Assembly (NCBI GenBank): GCA_944474755.1
Contig: OX104115.1
Span: 49,345,648-49,409,647, forward strand
Reading direction: 5' to 3'
DNA: 64,000 nt
Source: Limnoperna fortunei
Lineage: Eukaryota; Mollusca; Bivalvia; Mytilida; Modiolidae
Of this stretch, positions 26,701 to 41,700 are shown piece by piece. Under the pieces are notes generated by a model. The model searched no databases and was not told where the DNA came from. It was given only the letters and a program-made list of their open reading frames with translations. Within the stretch, counting starts at the first letter, position 1; the number at the start of each line of letters is the position of its first letter. The translations under genes were made by a program, and so were the position numbers.

Positions 26701-29700
26701 TCGAAAACTCTCTCAACCCCCCCCCCTTTTTTTCATTTTTTCTATTTTAATCCAATGCAGCTATGTAGGTAGTCAGGTGTCATGATTTGCACAATTTTGG
26801 TAGAGGACATCCTAAAAATGATGTGTGCAATGTTTCAAAGCAGTCCTTTCATTGGTTTAAGAGGAGAAGATTTTTTAAAATCAAGTAAAATTTGTGTAGC
26901 CCTCATAGAGCAGAACAATTAAGCAATGCTAACTTTTTCTCTAGTTCTAATAATTTTCAAGATTTTGAGGCAAAACTGTCAAAAATAATCAATTTCGACA
27001 ATTAAAGGGCAATAACTCCTATAAGAAGTCATCATACAACTTCAACCCAATGGAGTGTTTCGTAGAGCTTTTGATGCAGATGAAGGCATGTCTCTTCGGT
27101 TTACCTGTATCTGTTACACTTTATTAAATATAAGCCAAAAACTGTATTTTACCCCCCCCCCCCAAATCCTATTTTTAGCCATGGTGGCCATGTTGGTTAA
27201 TCTGCAGCCATGGTAGGTGGAAACTTGGTTGAGGACATTTGACGGATGACGTGTACAAAGTTTCAAAGCAGTACTTTCAGTTGTTTCAGAGGTGAAGATT
27301 TTAAAAAATCAATTAAAACCGATTAAAAAAATTGAAGAGTGTGTCCATGGGACACGGATGCCCCCGCTAAATAAAGTCCCAAACAGGAAGTAGTTGTCCG
27401 ACAGGTCTGAAATTCGCTTAGGACGTACAACTTGTGATACTGAACCACTCTGCCAAATTTAAAATTGTTCTCATGTACGGTTTCTGAGAAAAGCTTGACG
27501 GAAATTTTCATACTCATGTTAACACATTTTCATATCGGCCCAGTCGCAAACAGGAAGTAGTTGTCCGACAGGTCTGAAAGTCGCTTAGGACGTACAACTT
27601 GTGATACTGAACCACCCTGCCAAATTTCAAATTGTTCTGATGTACGGTTTCTGAGAAAAGCTTGACGGAAATTTTCATACTCATGTTAACACATTTTCAT
27701 ATCGGCCCAGTCGCAAACAGGAAGTAGTTGTCCGACAGGTCTGAAAGTCGCTTAGGACGTACAACTTGTGATACTGAACCACCCTGCCAAATTTCAAATT
27801 GTGCTGATGTACGGTTTCTGAGAAAAGCTTGACGGAAATTTTCATACTCATGTTAACACATTTTCATATCGGCCGAGTCGCAAACAGGAAGTAGTTGTCC
27901 GACAGGTCTGAAAGTCGCTTAGGACGTACAAATTGTGATACTGAACCACCCTGCTAAATTTCAAATTGTTCTGATGTACGGTTTCTGAGAAAAGCTTGAC
28001 GGAAATTTTCATATTCATGTTAACACATTTTCATATCGGCCCAGTCGCAAACAGGAAGTAGTTGTCCGACAGGTCTGAAAGTCGCTTAGGACGTACAACT
28101 TGTGATACTGAACCACCCTGCCAAATTTCAAATTGTTCTGATGTACGGTTTCTGAGAAAAGCTTGACGGAAATTTTCATACTCATGTTAACACATTTTCA
28201 TATCGGCCCAGTCGCCAACAGGAAGTAGTTGTGCGACAGGTCTGAAAGTCGCTTAGGACGTACAACTTGTGATACTGAACCACACTGCCAAATTTCAAAT
28301 TGTTCTAATGTGCGGTTTCTGAGAAAAGCTTGACGGAAATTTGTACATACAGACGGACGTATTTACGTACAAATGAAGTCCCAAACAGGAAGTAGTTGTC
28401 CGACAGGTCTGAAATTCGCTTAGGACGTACAACTTGTGATACTGAACCACTCTGCCAAATTTAAAATTGTTCTCATGTACGGTTTCTGAGAAAAGCTTGA
28501 CGGAAATTTGTTCGTACGTACGTACGTACGTACGTACGGACGGACGGACATGAGTAAAACTTAATGCCCCCCGACATGTCGTCGCGGGGGCATAAAAAAA
28601 CAGTTCAAGGGGAATAACTCTTAAACGGTTAATCAGACAATCTTGACCCTTAAAGTCATTTTTGTAGCCCTCATAGAGCAGAACAATTAAGCAATGCTAA
28701 CTTTTTCTCTAGTTCTAATAGTTTTCAAGATTTTGAGGCAAAAATGGCAAAAATCATCAATTTTGACAATTAAAGGGCAATAACTCCTACAAGGAGTCAT
28801 CATACAACTTTGACCCTATGGAATGTTTTGTAGAGTTTTAGATGCTGAAGAAGGAAGGTCTCTTCGGTTTTCCTGTATCTGTTCTACTTTCTGAACTATA
28901 AGCAAAAAACTGTATTTTGACCCCTCTGTTCTATTTTTAGCCATGGTGGCCATGTTGGTTGGTCTGAGGCCATGATTTGAGCAAACTTGGTAGAGGGCAT
29001 TTTACTGATGATGTATGCAAAGTTTCAAAGCAATCCCTTCAGTGGTTTTGGAGGAGAAGATTTTTGAAGAAAAGTTAACGACGACGACGACGGACGCCAA
29101 GCGATGGAAATAGCTCACATGACCCTTCGGGTCAGGTGAGCTAAAAATGGAATGTTTCTTAATTTTAACTGAGCTCATTTTGCTGACTGACAAAATTTAT
29201 TGATGACATTTAAAAGATCATTGATACAGTACCAACTACTAATTAGGCTCACTGGTTTCAGGGGATAACATTAAAATGTAAAACGTTAACAGATCTAGAT
29301 TGACACAAGGGTGATGGACATAAGTGATGTATTGAATAGCTTGCTCCTTATTTTAGTCAGATAAACACAACAAACTATAATAATGGTAAAAAAATGTTCA
29401 TTAAAGTTAATTACGCTACATGAAGTTACACCATCTTATTAAGTTACTTTAACGATATATAATTATAATAAACAATTCTACTGTACCTATGCCTGTTTTA
29501 AATTTCATTCATTAAATGAAATTCAAATAAAATACCAGTTGCTGAAAAGCTCACATTAATTGTAGAAAAGGCAGAACATTATAAATCTCATTAGTTTATT
29601 TATTAAAGTACATCAAATCAAAGGACAAAATATAAATATTGATGAGAAAGTTTGTTTAATTAAAGCTGATACAATGAAGTTAAATGTTAGAGCACTGTAC

Positions 29701-32700
29701 ATCAGATAGTCCTTAGTAGGTCTGTCACCATGCTAGTATATATTCCTTCAGCCCAAATACATGGATAGTAAAACTACAGAGGAAAAGGGATACTACTAAC
29801 ACTAAGAATTTTATAAATATATAGATTTTGTCATTAGACTGAGTTTTAATAAAATAAAAAGGTTAATACAAACAATTGGCATTGGATATAGAATATCCAA
29901 AACAATAAATGATAGAACTGTCTCTTTGTTTGAATACAATACTCATTGTTATGGAGTTATTCTTCGATGTGTACTTTAAATCTGACAAGTAAAAGTCAAA
30001 ATCATGCTTAATTCTTAGGTCGAAAAAATTTTAACACCCGAATGAAAATATATATGCCCATCTATACTTACTGGTTGGAAATTGAGTAAAAGCAAGTAGT
30101 TATTGCAACAATTAATGTAAATGACTTCTGAATACAATTTCTGTTTTATTTGACCTACTGTATATAAATAGAATTTTTTGCCATATTCCTTTCTCACTAA
30201 TACTATATCTTGATGGCAGTCATGTTTTCATAAAAAAAAAATTAATGGATATTCTATTAAAAACAAAAGAATTTACAAATGAATCTTGCTGGATACTAAG
30301 AACAGTTCCCATTGGCTTACTTATCCTCTATGCTGCCTAAAGCATCCCCATATAGAAATATGAGAATTAAGATCTCTCCAGGGGTAGGAGGCTGTTCAGT
30401 TATAAAAAAAAGAAAGCATAACCACAATCATAAAATCTAGTGACATATAGAAATACAGTGAAGTTTGATGACAATTTTTTTTTTGTCTGCTTCAATCTTG
30501 TTGTTTGAAAATTTGCAAACATTTCAAAATTGATTGTAAAATTTTTTACAGATTTCTTCTTTACATTGTATAGGAATTTTTTCTTTAAATGGCACATACC
30601 AAATAACACAGTTCAGTTTATTTTATTTCACAATTGCACAACAATTTCTACCTACATTCAATGTAAGTTCATGTATTTTCATCAGAAGGAGTTACGTTTT
30701 TGGAATAGGAAAATTAATAAATGTATGATTGGTTTCTCTTATTGAAAGCTCCCATTAAATAAACTGAAGAGAGAACATATATATAATAGCAATTGTATTT
30801 AAACAATGAGATATTTTGTATGCTATATGGCAAGGAAAAGATGTAAGGGCAAGAAAAATGAGCTCTTTTGTGACTCCTTGGTATAAGTAGTACACAAGAA
30901 ATATAACCTATTTGTTTTAATTAGCAGTTAGAATATTTCAATCCATTTTCTTTAGTAAAATCATTATTAAATAAAGATAAATTCCCAAAAATAATCCCCT
31001 TAATTATAGCACAGTAATCTGTTAAAGATAACAAAACTATATACACATACTGTCCACAATATTTTCATCTGAAATATGAAAACAATTATTTAAAATTAAA
31101 AAAATTATATTACATGTAGTACATACTGCTTGATGAAAATTATAAAATACTGCTTATACACAGTAATGTTTTCAGCTGTTGTTTCAACTGTCAGTAATTA
31201 AGACAACCTTCTGTACTACATTCTGATGCCTGAACAGTCAGTTTGTCAGTAATTAAGACAACCTTCTGTACCACATTCTGAACTTAACAGTTTGTCAGTA
31301 ATTAAGACTGTACTGCATTCTGATGACTGAACAGTTTTTCAGTAATTAAGACTGTACTGCATTCTGATGACTGAACAGTTTGTCAGTAATTAAGACAACA
31401 TTCTGTTCTACATTCTGATGCCTGGACAGTCAGTTTGTGAGTAATTAAGACTGTACTGCATTCTGATGACTGAAACGTTTGTCAGTAATTAAGACAACAT
31501 TCTGTACTACATTCTGATGCCTGAACAGTCAGTTTGTCAGTAATTAAGACAACCTTCTGTACTACATTCTGATGCCTGAACAGTCAGTTTGTCAGTAATT
31601 AAGACAACCTTCTGTACTACATTCTGAACTTAACAGTTTGTCATTAATTAAGACTGTACTACATTCTGATGACTGACCAGTTTGTCAGTAATTAAGACTG
31701 CACCACATTCTGATGACTGACCAGTTTGTCAGTAGACTGTACTACATTCTGATGACTGACCAGTTAGTCAGTAATTAATACTGTACTACATTCTGATGAC
31801 TGACCAGTTTGTCAGTAATTAAGACAATCTTCTGCACTACATTCTGATGACTAAACTGTCAGTAATTCATAGATAACCTGCTGTACTGCGTGCTGATGTC
31901 ACACTCCGTTTGTACTTAATTGAAACAATCTTCTGTATTACATTCTGATGGTTACTCCCCACCCCCCATGACCAGCGACATGACAGGTGTGTTTCAACAG
32001 GCAGAATTTTTAAGAAAATTTAAATGAAATCATAATCCTTTCATCTTGCACACATTCATTATGTGAAGAAACATCTTACTAAATATTATGTAGCTCTTAA
32101 AATGAAAGGGAATTTTGCCTGAAAGGAAATGTACCCTTATCTCAGCTAATGACCAAGCTAGTCCAATCATCACTTTTTTAAGAATATTTCAAAAAATCAA
32201 AATTCTTTTGCCTTTCAATGCCTTCATTATGTGTACATTCTACTAAATATAAATGCTGCAGCTCTGAAAAGGGTGGAGAAGACAGCTGTACAATATCTCA
32301 GTTGACTGGTTTGAAAAGTTTTAAGAATATTTCACAAAAATCAAAATCATTTTGCCTACACAGCTCCAAATTGTGTTCATATATACCGGTACTACCAAAT
32401 ATAAATGCTGCAGCTTCAAAGCTGTACAACAGAAAAAACATGTACCCCTTTTGGCCTGCAACCTACAAACTAACCAATTATCTTTAAATATATGAAAATT
32501 TATCAAAAACCAAAACCCTTTGTTGTGTGTACAAACCTACTACTAAATATAAATGTTTAAGCTTGAAAACTCGAAAACTAATGGAGAAGTAAGCCAGACA
32601 TGCCAATCTGGACGGATGGACAAAAAGGGTAAATTAATATGCCACCGACTTTTGTCACAGGAGCATAATAAAAAAAAATAAAAATAAATATTTAGCAAGG

Positions 32701-35700
32701 ACATGAATCAAACAACTTGTGAAGTTAAAGTCATTATACTTGTCCCAGAGTTTAGAATGCAGTTTTCCTTGAGTCTATTGTAAATCGGGTTATTTTGGCG
32801 TCTGCATACTGTGACGTTTATCTATCAAAAGCACGTTTTATTTTGGTGTTTCATCTAACTGATGTGTTGAATTTTGGAACATTTGATAGTTGCTCTCTTT
32901 AAAACATCGTAGTGAGCAATATAAAACAAATGTTTCCTGATCAGTCATTAAATAATGATCATGGATTTAAATTTTAATCCTTTTTGTATTCTTGATTGAT
33001 TGATTGATGATGATATTTTATGATAAATGTAAATAGTAAATGATGAGCCTAACATATTAATGTGTCAATAAAAATTAATACATTGTGTTTTCTTAACAAT
33101 TTTATAAGAAAATAAGAAAATATGCATACAATTATAAACATGTAAAATATTGGTGTATGCTTTATTTTGTTGTGTTTGATTTTGGCATTTCACCAAAAGC
33201 ACAAAATAAACCAAAATAATAAGATTTCAAAAGGAAGGCCTAGGTAAGAGGCAATCTTATTAAACTTTAAATCTTTCGCTTGCTCCCCCTTTCGGCTATG
33301 TAATTGCATGTAGCTTACAACAGAGCGAGATAACAAAAAGGGAGGAGCAAGTGAAAGATCTAATTTTAATTAGATTGAGGTAAGAGGCTGATGTCATTGT
33401 ATCAGCAGTGTCAGCACTGTCTTAAATCACAAGCAGGCTTGGGTAAATTCAGTGTAAATTTCTAAGGATTAAGTATCATTGGAAGACAAGATTAATTTGT
33501 CAGTCTCCTTCTTAAGCTATTTGACCCATAATTGAAGTTGCTGATTAACTTTATTTTTTGACCAAGAAATATTAAATCAATAGATCGCTAATGAAACAAA
33601 ATATACTGTTTTACTTTGTTTTACTTTGAGTCATTATGTGAAAAAGAATGTAGTTTCGACTTCAAAAAGGTTAATAGTTATATATAGTATTTCTGATCTT
33701 TGCTTAACATTACAGAGGTCTGCTCTATTGGAAAACAATCGACATCAGGGACATCAAATATGATAAAGTGGTCAATTTTGCACTGGATAATCTTAAAACA
33801 TAAAATAACATGTCATACATTTCCATAAATATTCAACATATTACAATGAAAAAAATAAACTGTCCAAAATCTGTATATACAATTAATTTTGTTTTTCATA
33901 AGTACACCAGTTAACTTATATTATAAATCAAGCAGAACTAGAAGTTAGATTATTTGCTTGTTTAAATAAGCTTTAATGCCACTTTTTGAGTTTTCAGCCA
34001 TATCATGGCACCCAGTTTATATAGTGGGAGAAAGTTGACATACCTCTGGTCACACCCCCCTCAACATTCAACTGAAAGTTTGAATTGACACCACGTTGTC
34101 CGACATATATTATATATTCAAAGTTTTGCAAATATTTAAACAGATTGAAAACACTATTTTAAAAGTGACTTCAAAAATACCAATTTATTTTCTGTTTCAG
34201 CTTTCACATCAAAGACAGCAGGAGTCATATTTTTAATTTCCAGTATTTAGTTAAAATCTCTTAAAGATTTTTTTTAAACGAATTTATGTTATAAACTAAT
34301 AGGCAACTATACATCTTTAGGTAGAAAGTGAAGTGGGTCAACTAGATTATACTAAATTAATCATTCTCCTTTGTTAAATGATATACATGACAATCAAACC
34401 AAAATGGTATTAGTTTAGATATAATGACAATTGTTTAAAATGAAAGGCGACTTCGACTTCGCTTTTGGACATAAATTTAAGTTTGTTTTTCCATAAAAAA
34501 CGATGTCTCTCCCCATTCCCCCTATGTAGATTTTCAGCAAAGTCCCATAACTCTCATAAAATTTTGAGGATATAAATTCCTTGGTATTATGCTTAACTAA
34601 ATATGGTGTACTTGGTGCATACATGTACCAAGTTTCTTAAAATATGGTGCAGTAGTTTCAGAGGACTTTAGTGGAAACCATGATTGTGAGGAATTTCTGG
34701 AAAAATTCTAAGTTCAAAGAGCAATAAGTCCCACAAAATTGTGAGGATAAAAACTCCCTGGTAATATATGCAAAACAAGATTAAGTGTATTTGCTATACA
34801 CCATGTCTCGTAAAATTTAGTTAAGTAGTGTCAGAGGAGTTTGGTAGAAACCATGATTTATGAGGAATTTTTGGAAAATTCTAAGCAAAGCCAAAACTCC
34901 CAAAAAATTATGAGGCTCAGAATTTCCTGGTAATATGCACAACTTGATATAGTGTAAATATAATGTACATGTACCCTGTTTCATAAAATTTAGTTCAGTA
35001 GTTTCAGAGGAGTTGCCAGAGAAATTTTTGGAAAATTCTAAGTTAAAAGGGCCATAACGCCCACAACATTTTTAGGATCAGAATTTCCTGGTGATATGCA
35101 TGTCTTCATATGGTATACTTGCTACATACCAAGTTTCGGGAAATTTGATTTGGTAGTTTTAGAGGAGTTGAGCCGAATAACTTCGTGATTGGACAGGACA
35201 AAATTAATGTCTCCCCACAAAGTGGGGGAGACATAACAAGGCTTAAGTGGGACAACAATAAGACGATTTCTATGACCAATGTGTCTTCTAATGCAAGTTC
35301 TGATAGTGCTACATAAATAACTGTGTTAACAGATAACTAGTACATTTTTGTCAGTAAGAATGTTTATTAATTAACTGCTATAATATGCCTTTAAATAACA
35401 GTTTACTGCCAATATGATATATTTTACTAAACCAGTCCAATACAGAATTAACTAGTTCAATATCTGTATTGGCCTGATTCATCCTGTATTAGCCTTGTTT
35501 ATCATTCATCCTGTATTAGCCTTGTTTGTCCTGTAATGGCCTAATTGCAACCTGTATTGGCCCGATTCATCCTGTATTAGCGTAGTTTGTCCTGTAATGG
35601 CCTAATTTCAACCTGAATTGGCCCGAAGATTTGGACTACTAGTAGTTAATTAATAAAGATATCATTAAATGAAGATTTTTGTATTGGCCTAGTTATTGGT

Positions 35701-38700
35701 CCTTGGCCAGCTGTATTGTCCTTCGGCTGCACCTTAGGCCAATACAGCAAGCCTTGGACCAATAACTAGGCCAATACAGAAATCCACACCTAATAATATG
35801 ATATTATTACATGATGATTTCTGTATTGGCCTAGTTATTGGTCCAAGGCTTGCTGTATTGGCCTGAGGTGCAGCTGGGCAAGGACCAATACCTAGGCCAA
35901 TACAGAAATCATAACGTAATATTTTTATTAATTAACTAACCCAAATCTCTCTGGCCAATACAGGTTGGAATTAGGTCAATTTATTACGAACTAGGCCAAT
36001 ACAGGACGAATCAGGCCAATACCTATATTGGACTAGTTAATTCCGTATTGGACTGGTTCGGCAAAATATATCATATTGGCAGTTTAACTATAGCTTTTTG
36101 GCATCTAAAAAATATATCTCAAGCCCAGTCCACATATTTTTTTAAAAAATCAACTCAATATCTAAACCATAGGTCCACTATATATCGTTACCCTTAGATT
36201 TATTGCTGACTCTTAGATTCACATCGTAGCACTCATATCTACACCTTAACCCTTATAGATTGAGTTTCTATCTTAATAACCCTTTACATCCACTATATTT
36301 CTCACTTAATTTTCACTACCTATATTAACCCTTGGAGCTACATCGCATGACTATATACCTTAACCCTTAAATCCTTTCAGCCTTTTAGATCCACTATATA
36401 TGATTCTCCTAGTCCGAGAATCCTCTGCCATCCAACGCTTTTTTTTGCGTGGGACGTCAGAGAGCTCTTCATAAGCAAAACAGTGGATTTTGCGACACCG
36501 GTCTGGGTCAGCACATTTCATCTTGTCAGATTTAATAAAACATTTTCATCCAGTTAATCTATATATAATTCGCTTCTTTAGATATTTTTCTCTATGAATA
36601 TAATTATCATACATTCAATCAAGCTAATTTAAGCACTGGATTTAAGTCATATTGTTGTCACATGACTGTTTGTTCAAAATGAAAGGGAAATGTAGGAATG
36701 TAAGGGTATCGATGGAAATGAGCTTAGAAATGGACTTAAATCAGCTTGATTAAAGTTAAGATGATTATATTCCTAGAGAAAAATATATAAAGAAGCGAAT
36801 TATATATAGATTAACTGGATGAAAATGTTTTATTAAATCTGACATGATGAAATGTGCCGACCCAGACCGGTGTCGCAAAAATCCGCTGTTTTGCTTATGG
36901 AGAGCTCTCTGAGGTCCCAGGACAAAAAAAAAAATTTAAAAAAGCGTTGGACGGCAGAGGATTCTCGGACTAATGATTCTCCTTGCCTTTTGATCAAGTT
37001 TGTTTTAACCCTTAGAATTCTACTATAAATCTTAACACTTAGATTCACAGCTTATCCATTTGATATATATATATATCTTAACCCTTTGATCCATATCTCA
37101 ACTCTTAGGGTCCATTATATATATGAACCCTTAGAATCCACATCTTATAACTCAGATCAACAGTTTAGTGTATCAACATTTCATGAATAAATTATACAAG
37201 TCCATGTTATTTGACCAAACAGGAAATGATATATACATCTATTTCTATACTGTAGGAGATTGCAAGAGCACATGGTAAAAACCCACAACCCACAATCTTT
37301 TGCAGGAAAACTGGCAAAGCAAATTATGGCTGAAGTAGAGCCATGACTGATGATGGGCTCAAACTACAAACCTCAGTGTTGACATGCATGTGTATGTGAT
37401 TAATGGTAGATAGCTACATGTAACTACCAAAACAACTGAACCACAGAGGCCCCTAATGACCAAAAGTTTAGCACTACAGACACTACCTACAAGTACAATT
37501 ATAACATGAATCTTAATGCACAGCGAGCATACATGTACATGCCAACCCTACAAATTTACATAGTAGACTATCAATTTATTTACTGCCCACCTACTGAAGG
37601 CAGTTTTCTACCATTTTACTAAGTTTATTACAGAACATTATTTAAATTTGTATATTTTAAAGATGAAACTTTTGTTCCAAGCCAAAGTCTTTCTTGATAC
37701 ATAATGTATTAGAGTAAAAATATGGAAGGGAACAAAACATACTATATGTATGTATTTTACCTACCAAAATTGCTACAGGCAAAATTGTGATAATTTATGC
37801 TAATCAAAAATCTTTTCTTAAATGTTGTGATATTTCACTCTTCAAGAACAAATAGTTGTATTGATTCCAAAGCTAATGTGAAGATTGATTTTAAGTCATT
37901 TCATTTTAAAACATCTCTTCAGTATTAACTCATCTGTCCTTTTGTCCAGAATGCACTATTGTGCATTATCTGAAATGAAACTCTCCCCCATCCCCCTACA
38001 CAAACCAAACCAGACTTTGTGTTGTTATAAGGTTGGCATGTATGAGTGAGAAAAGGAACTGTTACCTAAATAATATAACACCACAGACTTACTACATTTA
38101 AATAAAATTAATCATGCTGTATTTAAATACTATTTAATGCACAAAAATTTTCACTGAAAAAAAATGCAATTTTTTTCTGAATGGGATACAACAATAGAAC
38201 TATAGTTCTCATATAGGGTACAATTTTCCATAAAGTAGCTTTTCCTAACGGGACTAAACATTTCTCCTGATTTGTTTTTTTTTTTGTAGCACCATGCTTC
38301 TCCTATTTAGGAAATGATTCTCATTTTAGATTTGTCCTTTCTCCTTCAGATATTCCCATTATACTACCTTTTACTTGCCAATGCAAACTGTATTACAGTT
38401 TTTTCTGCTAGCAAAATAGAAGGCTGTAACTTACTAATAGTTTTGTCTACAAAAAATTATTCTTATATTAAACAAATGACAAAAAGCTAATTATATATGT
38501 TAAATTATGTTTATATAGGAGGTTCTTTGCACATCTCTAGATTAGCAGCAGATTTTTTTCATGTATGCAGTGTCAATGTCCTAAATATTACAGTGTTCTC
38601 CTAAGCTTGCTAGCCATCGCATGAATATTCCAATATCATATTCAGTTTTCCTTTTTGAGTGAAAATTCTTTGTTAGATCAATGAAAGCAAAGAAGTAAGG

Positions 38701-41700
38701 TTCTTGTCCTAACATAAATGTCATCAAAAATTCCAAGGTTATCAAATTTACTACGCCAGACACATGCTTTGTCTTATCAACGCTCATTAGTGGTGCTTAA
38801 CCCAAAAACATATTTAAAAATCGAAATATTAAGATGTTTTTGAGCTTTTATCATCATATGCTAGCATAGGTCTGGAGAACTCTGTAACATTGAGGACATG
38901 CTTACATGAAAAAGCAATCTTGCTTCTAAGCGAGAGAAATTTTGTTCTAGATGGAAAAGTTTATTAAATGTCTGATCTTGCAAGATTCTGTCAACTTAAA
39001 TTGTAATTCATTTTGAAATTATGAAGGCAGAAACAGTAAAAAATTTAATTGGGTAAATGTAACTTTTTTCCAGTTTTTAGGGAATTCAAACTAACTAAAA
39101 TTGGGTTTAATTGACTTACCTTCATTGTCTATTGTGTCATATCTGTTCTCCAGCTCCTCTACAGTTGCTCTCAACTCAGCTGCTGACTGCTCTAACATTT
39201 CCCTTTATTGAAGAAAAGTAAGAATAAATGTCTATAATGACTGCCTGCCTAATGCAATCTATTAAAAAAATAACCAACATAAATGCAATTTTAAATTTTA
39301 TTTATGATTTTCAATTAGAACTCTTCAATCGAAGCTCAAATTTGATTCAATTTGAGATTTTGCAAATTTGTCTACCTCAAATGTTAATTTGTTTCGCAAT
39401 GTCAGCTGCAATTACCCCCAATATGGTATGGTGTGAAACAATAAACTACCATTAGATGACAATCATTTCAGTATAGTTGTAATGCTATGTAACTACAGGT
39501 GTTAGCACCCATTAAGTTAACTAAAAAAACTCAAATGATCTTTTAGACTTATTTCCATCTTAATGAAATTGCAAAATACATGTACATAACATAAAATTAA
39601 CTATTAACCCTATTAAATGTCAAGCCGGGTTAAATAGAATCCAATGAAAACATGAAATGTTTTAATCAACAACTTTTTCAATACCCTAGGTTCAAGTGCA
39701 TTAAATGTTTTAATCAACAACTTTTTCAATACCCTAGGTTCAAGTGCATTATACAGTATTGCAAACCAATGTTGATTCTAGACTTTAAACAATGACAGCA
39801 CTATTTTATAGAAAGTAAAGCATCGTAAGACATGTATGTCTAAATGTGGATTTGTTTTCATATTTTGCTAGTTAATTTGTAATTAAAGTAGTGCATTATT
39901 TTTATTTTTGTCCTTAATATGTACTTGCAGGTGACATATACTGTGAATTCCTTTTTATCCGTGGGGTACTAATTTTCGTGGTTTTCGTGGGTAGGCTGAT
40001 CCACGAATTTAAGAATCCAATGAAATATTAACTCGTTTTTATTGTTATTATGGATGTGAGCTATGTTTTACAATGTGGACAGATGCTCTATGTCATTGAA
40101 GTGTATTTTAATAGGTTGCAAGCTATGGGAACAGCCAATCTTTGATTAATCTACCAGATAAATACCTTGGATATCAAAGTCAATCATTAAAAATATCTCA
40201 GATAAGTTTGTGTCATGTTTATTTGGTGAAATTCAAATGATTTCATACGTTTTTGTGCAAGTCAGTTATACTTCCGGTTTATTAAAATGTTTTCATAAAG
40301 TGTTCGTTTTATGTGTACAGAAGTGTTATACTGTATCTTGAACGTTCACATGTTCTTTTCTAATAAAAAAATAGAATAAAGTTTATACTAGTAAAAAATT
40401 AATCTATTTTTTCTATCAAATTTATAATCATGTCCTGTCAAAACCCGACTAAAGCCATAAAAACTTCACTACCGTTATACTGCCCGTAGGGTAGTTTCAA
40501 ACAAAATTAATCCCTTCGATCACCATAAATCAATTAAAAGTCTAGCAAGGTGTTTTTTTAAAAGGTGTTAAGATCATAAAATTAATCAAATCAAATAAGG
40601 AGTGATAAATATTGACATTAAAAAAACAGTTTATTATCCTTGGATAGTTTCAAAGCTTAAAGATGAAAAAATGATAAAAATGAGACCTACCTTTACAGCT
40701 TAATGAATTAAAATAATCACAGCTCGTTAACACATTAATTAATGATAATTACATAATGATAAAGGAATTTTCTGGCATATGTTTATTTAAGTAAACAACA
40801 AATATGTCTTGATCATCTTTATTAGGTTGTGAAAATCGATATATTTATTAAATGAACACTTTCATGTGCCAACTCTAAACGATTACAGCCAAATACCAAA
40901 AAAAATTTTCCTCAAAATTACAAATCCACGAATTTACGAATCCTCGAACTTGCAATTTTGGGTAAAACCACGAAAATTGATACCCACGATTTTAAGTACT
41001 TTCACAGTATATCTTACAATGTACCCAATCTTGCCAATCAAAAATTCTGTTTTAAAGTTTTAACCGACATTACTGGACTTCAAAAATGCACCATTATTTT
41101 TTTTCAAAAAATACAGCACTTCTTACCACACTTTCTTTCATTTTTAATACTAAAGAAAGGGGGAAATATTGATGTTTATTGACAATGATGCAGTACTTTT
41201 AAAAAGCATTTTTAATGGGGAAAGTTTTTTGCAACAAAATAAATTGTATTTATAAAATAAAACACAATAAAAAAAGAAAGAGAATATAGTGAAAACTTAG
41301 TAATTGGACAAAATTATTTAACCAGACACATTGTATGCCAATTAAGCCAAGCAATTTGCAGGGTCAAGACTTAATGAAACCTGTATTGCCTATTTTAACA
41401 TTCCTGAATATTGAAGCTGTGTTATGTCAACTTTATAATAGAATGTCACACGAGAACATAACGTGAGCATTAGTTAAAGATATTAGGAATACATTATATT
41501 GACACACGTACAAATTCATTGAAAAATTGCAATTACTGTCAAAATAATGTAATAATTTATCTTCATATCTCCCACCCCCATTTTTCTACTTTATTTCTTT
41601 TGGACTTACAACAGTGCTTACATGCATCTTTATGATAATGTAACATGTTCCTGCGAAGAGTACTTATATCAAAACAAATTCTTGCCACCTCATAAAAATA

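Larger units (their letters stand above)
24229..39119. other. CCDC169: Intron 2 of CCDC169-like gene (14.9 kb)
   Basis: The largest intron, packed with repeats listed individually. Stretches without a recognised feature are 24869-25199, 29148-31149, 32666-33241, 33389-33961, 36090-36399, 36983-37254 and 37454-39119. They are AT-rich and show no exon-like sequence to me. Confidence 0.6.

Noticed and set aside
28512..28550. (CGTA)n(CGGA)n tract as a binding site
   Set aside because: It is the usual simple-repeat end of this dispersed repeat type; similar GACAGACA and GACGACGA runs end the related repeats.
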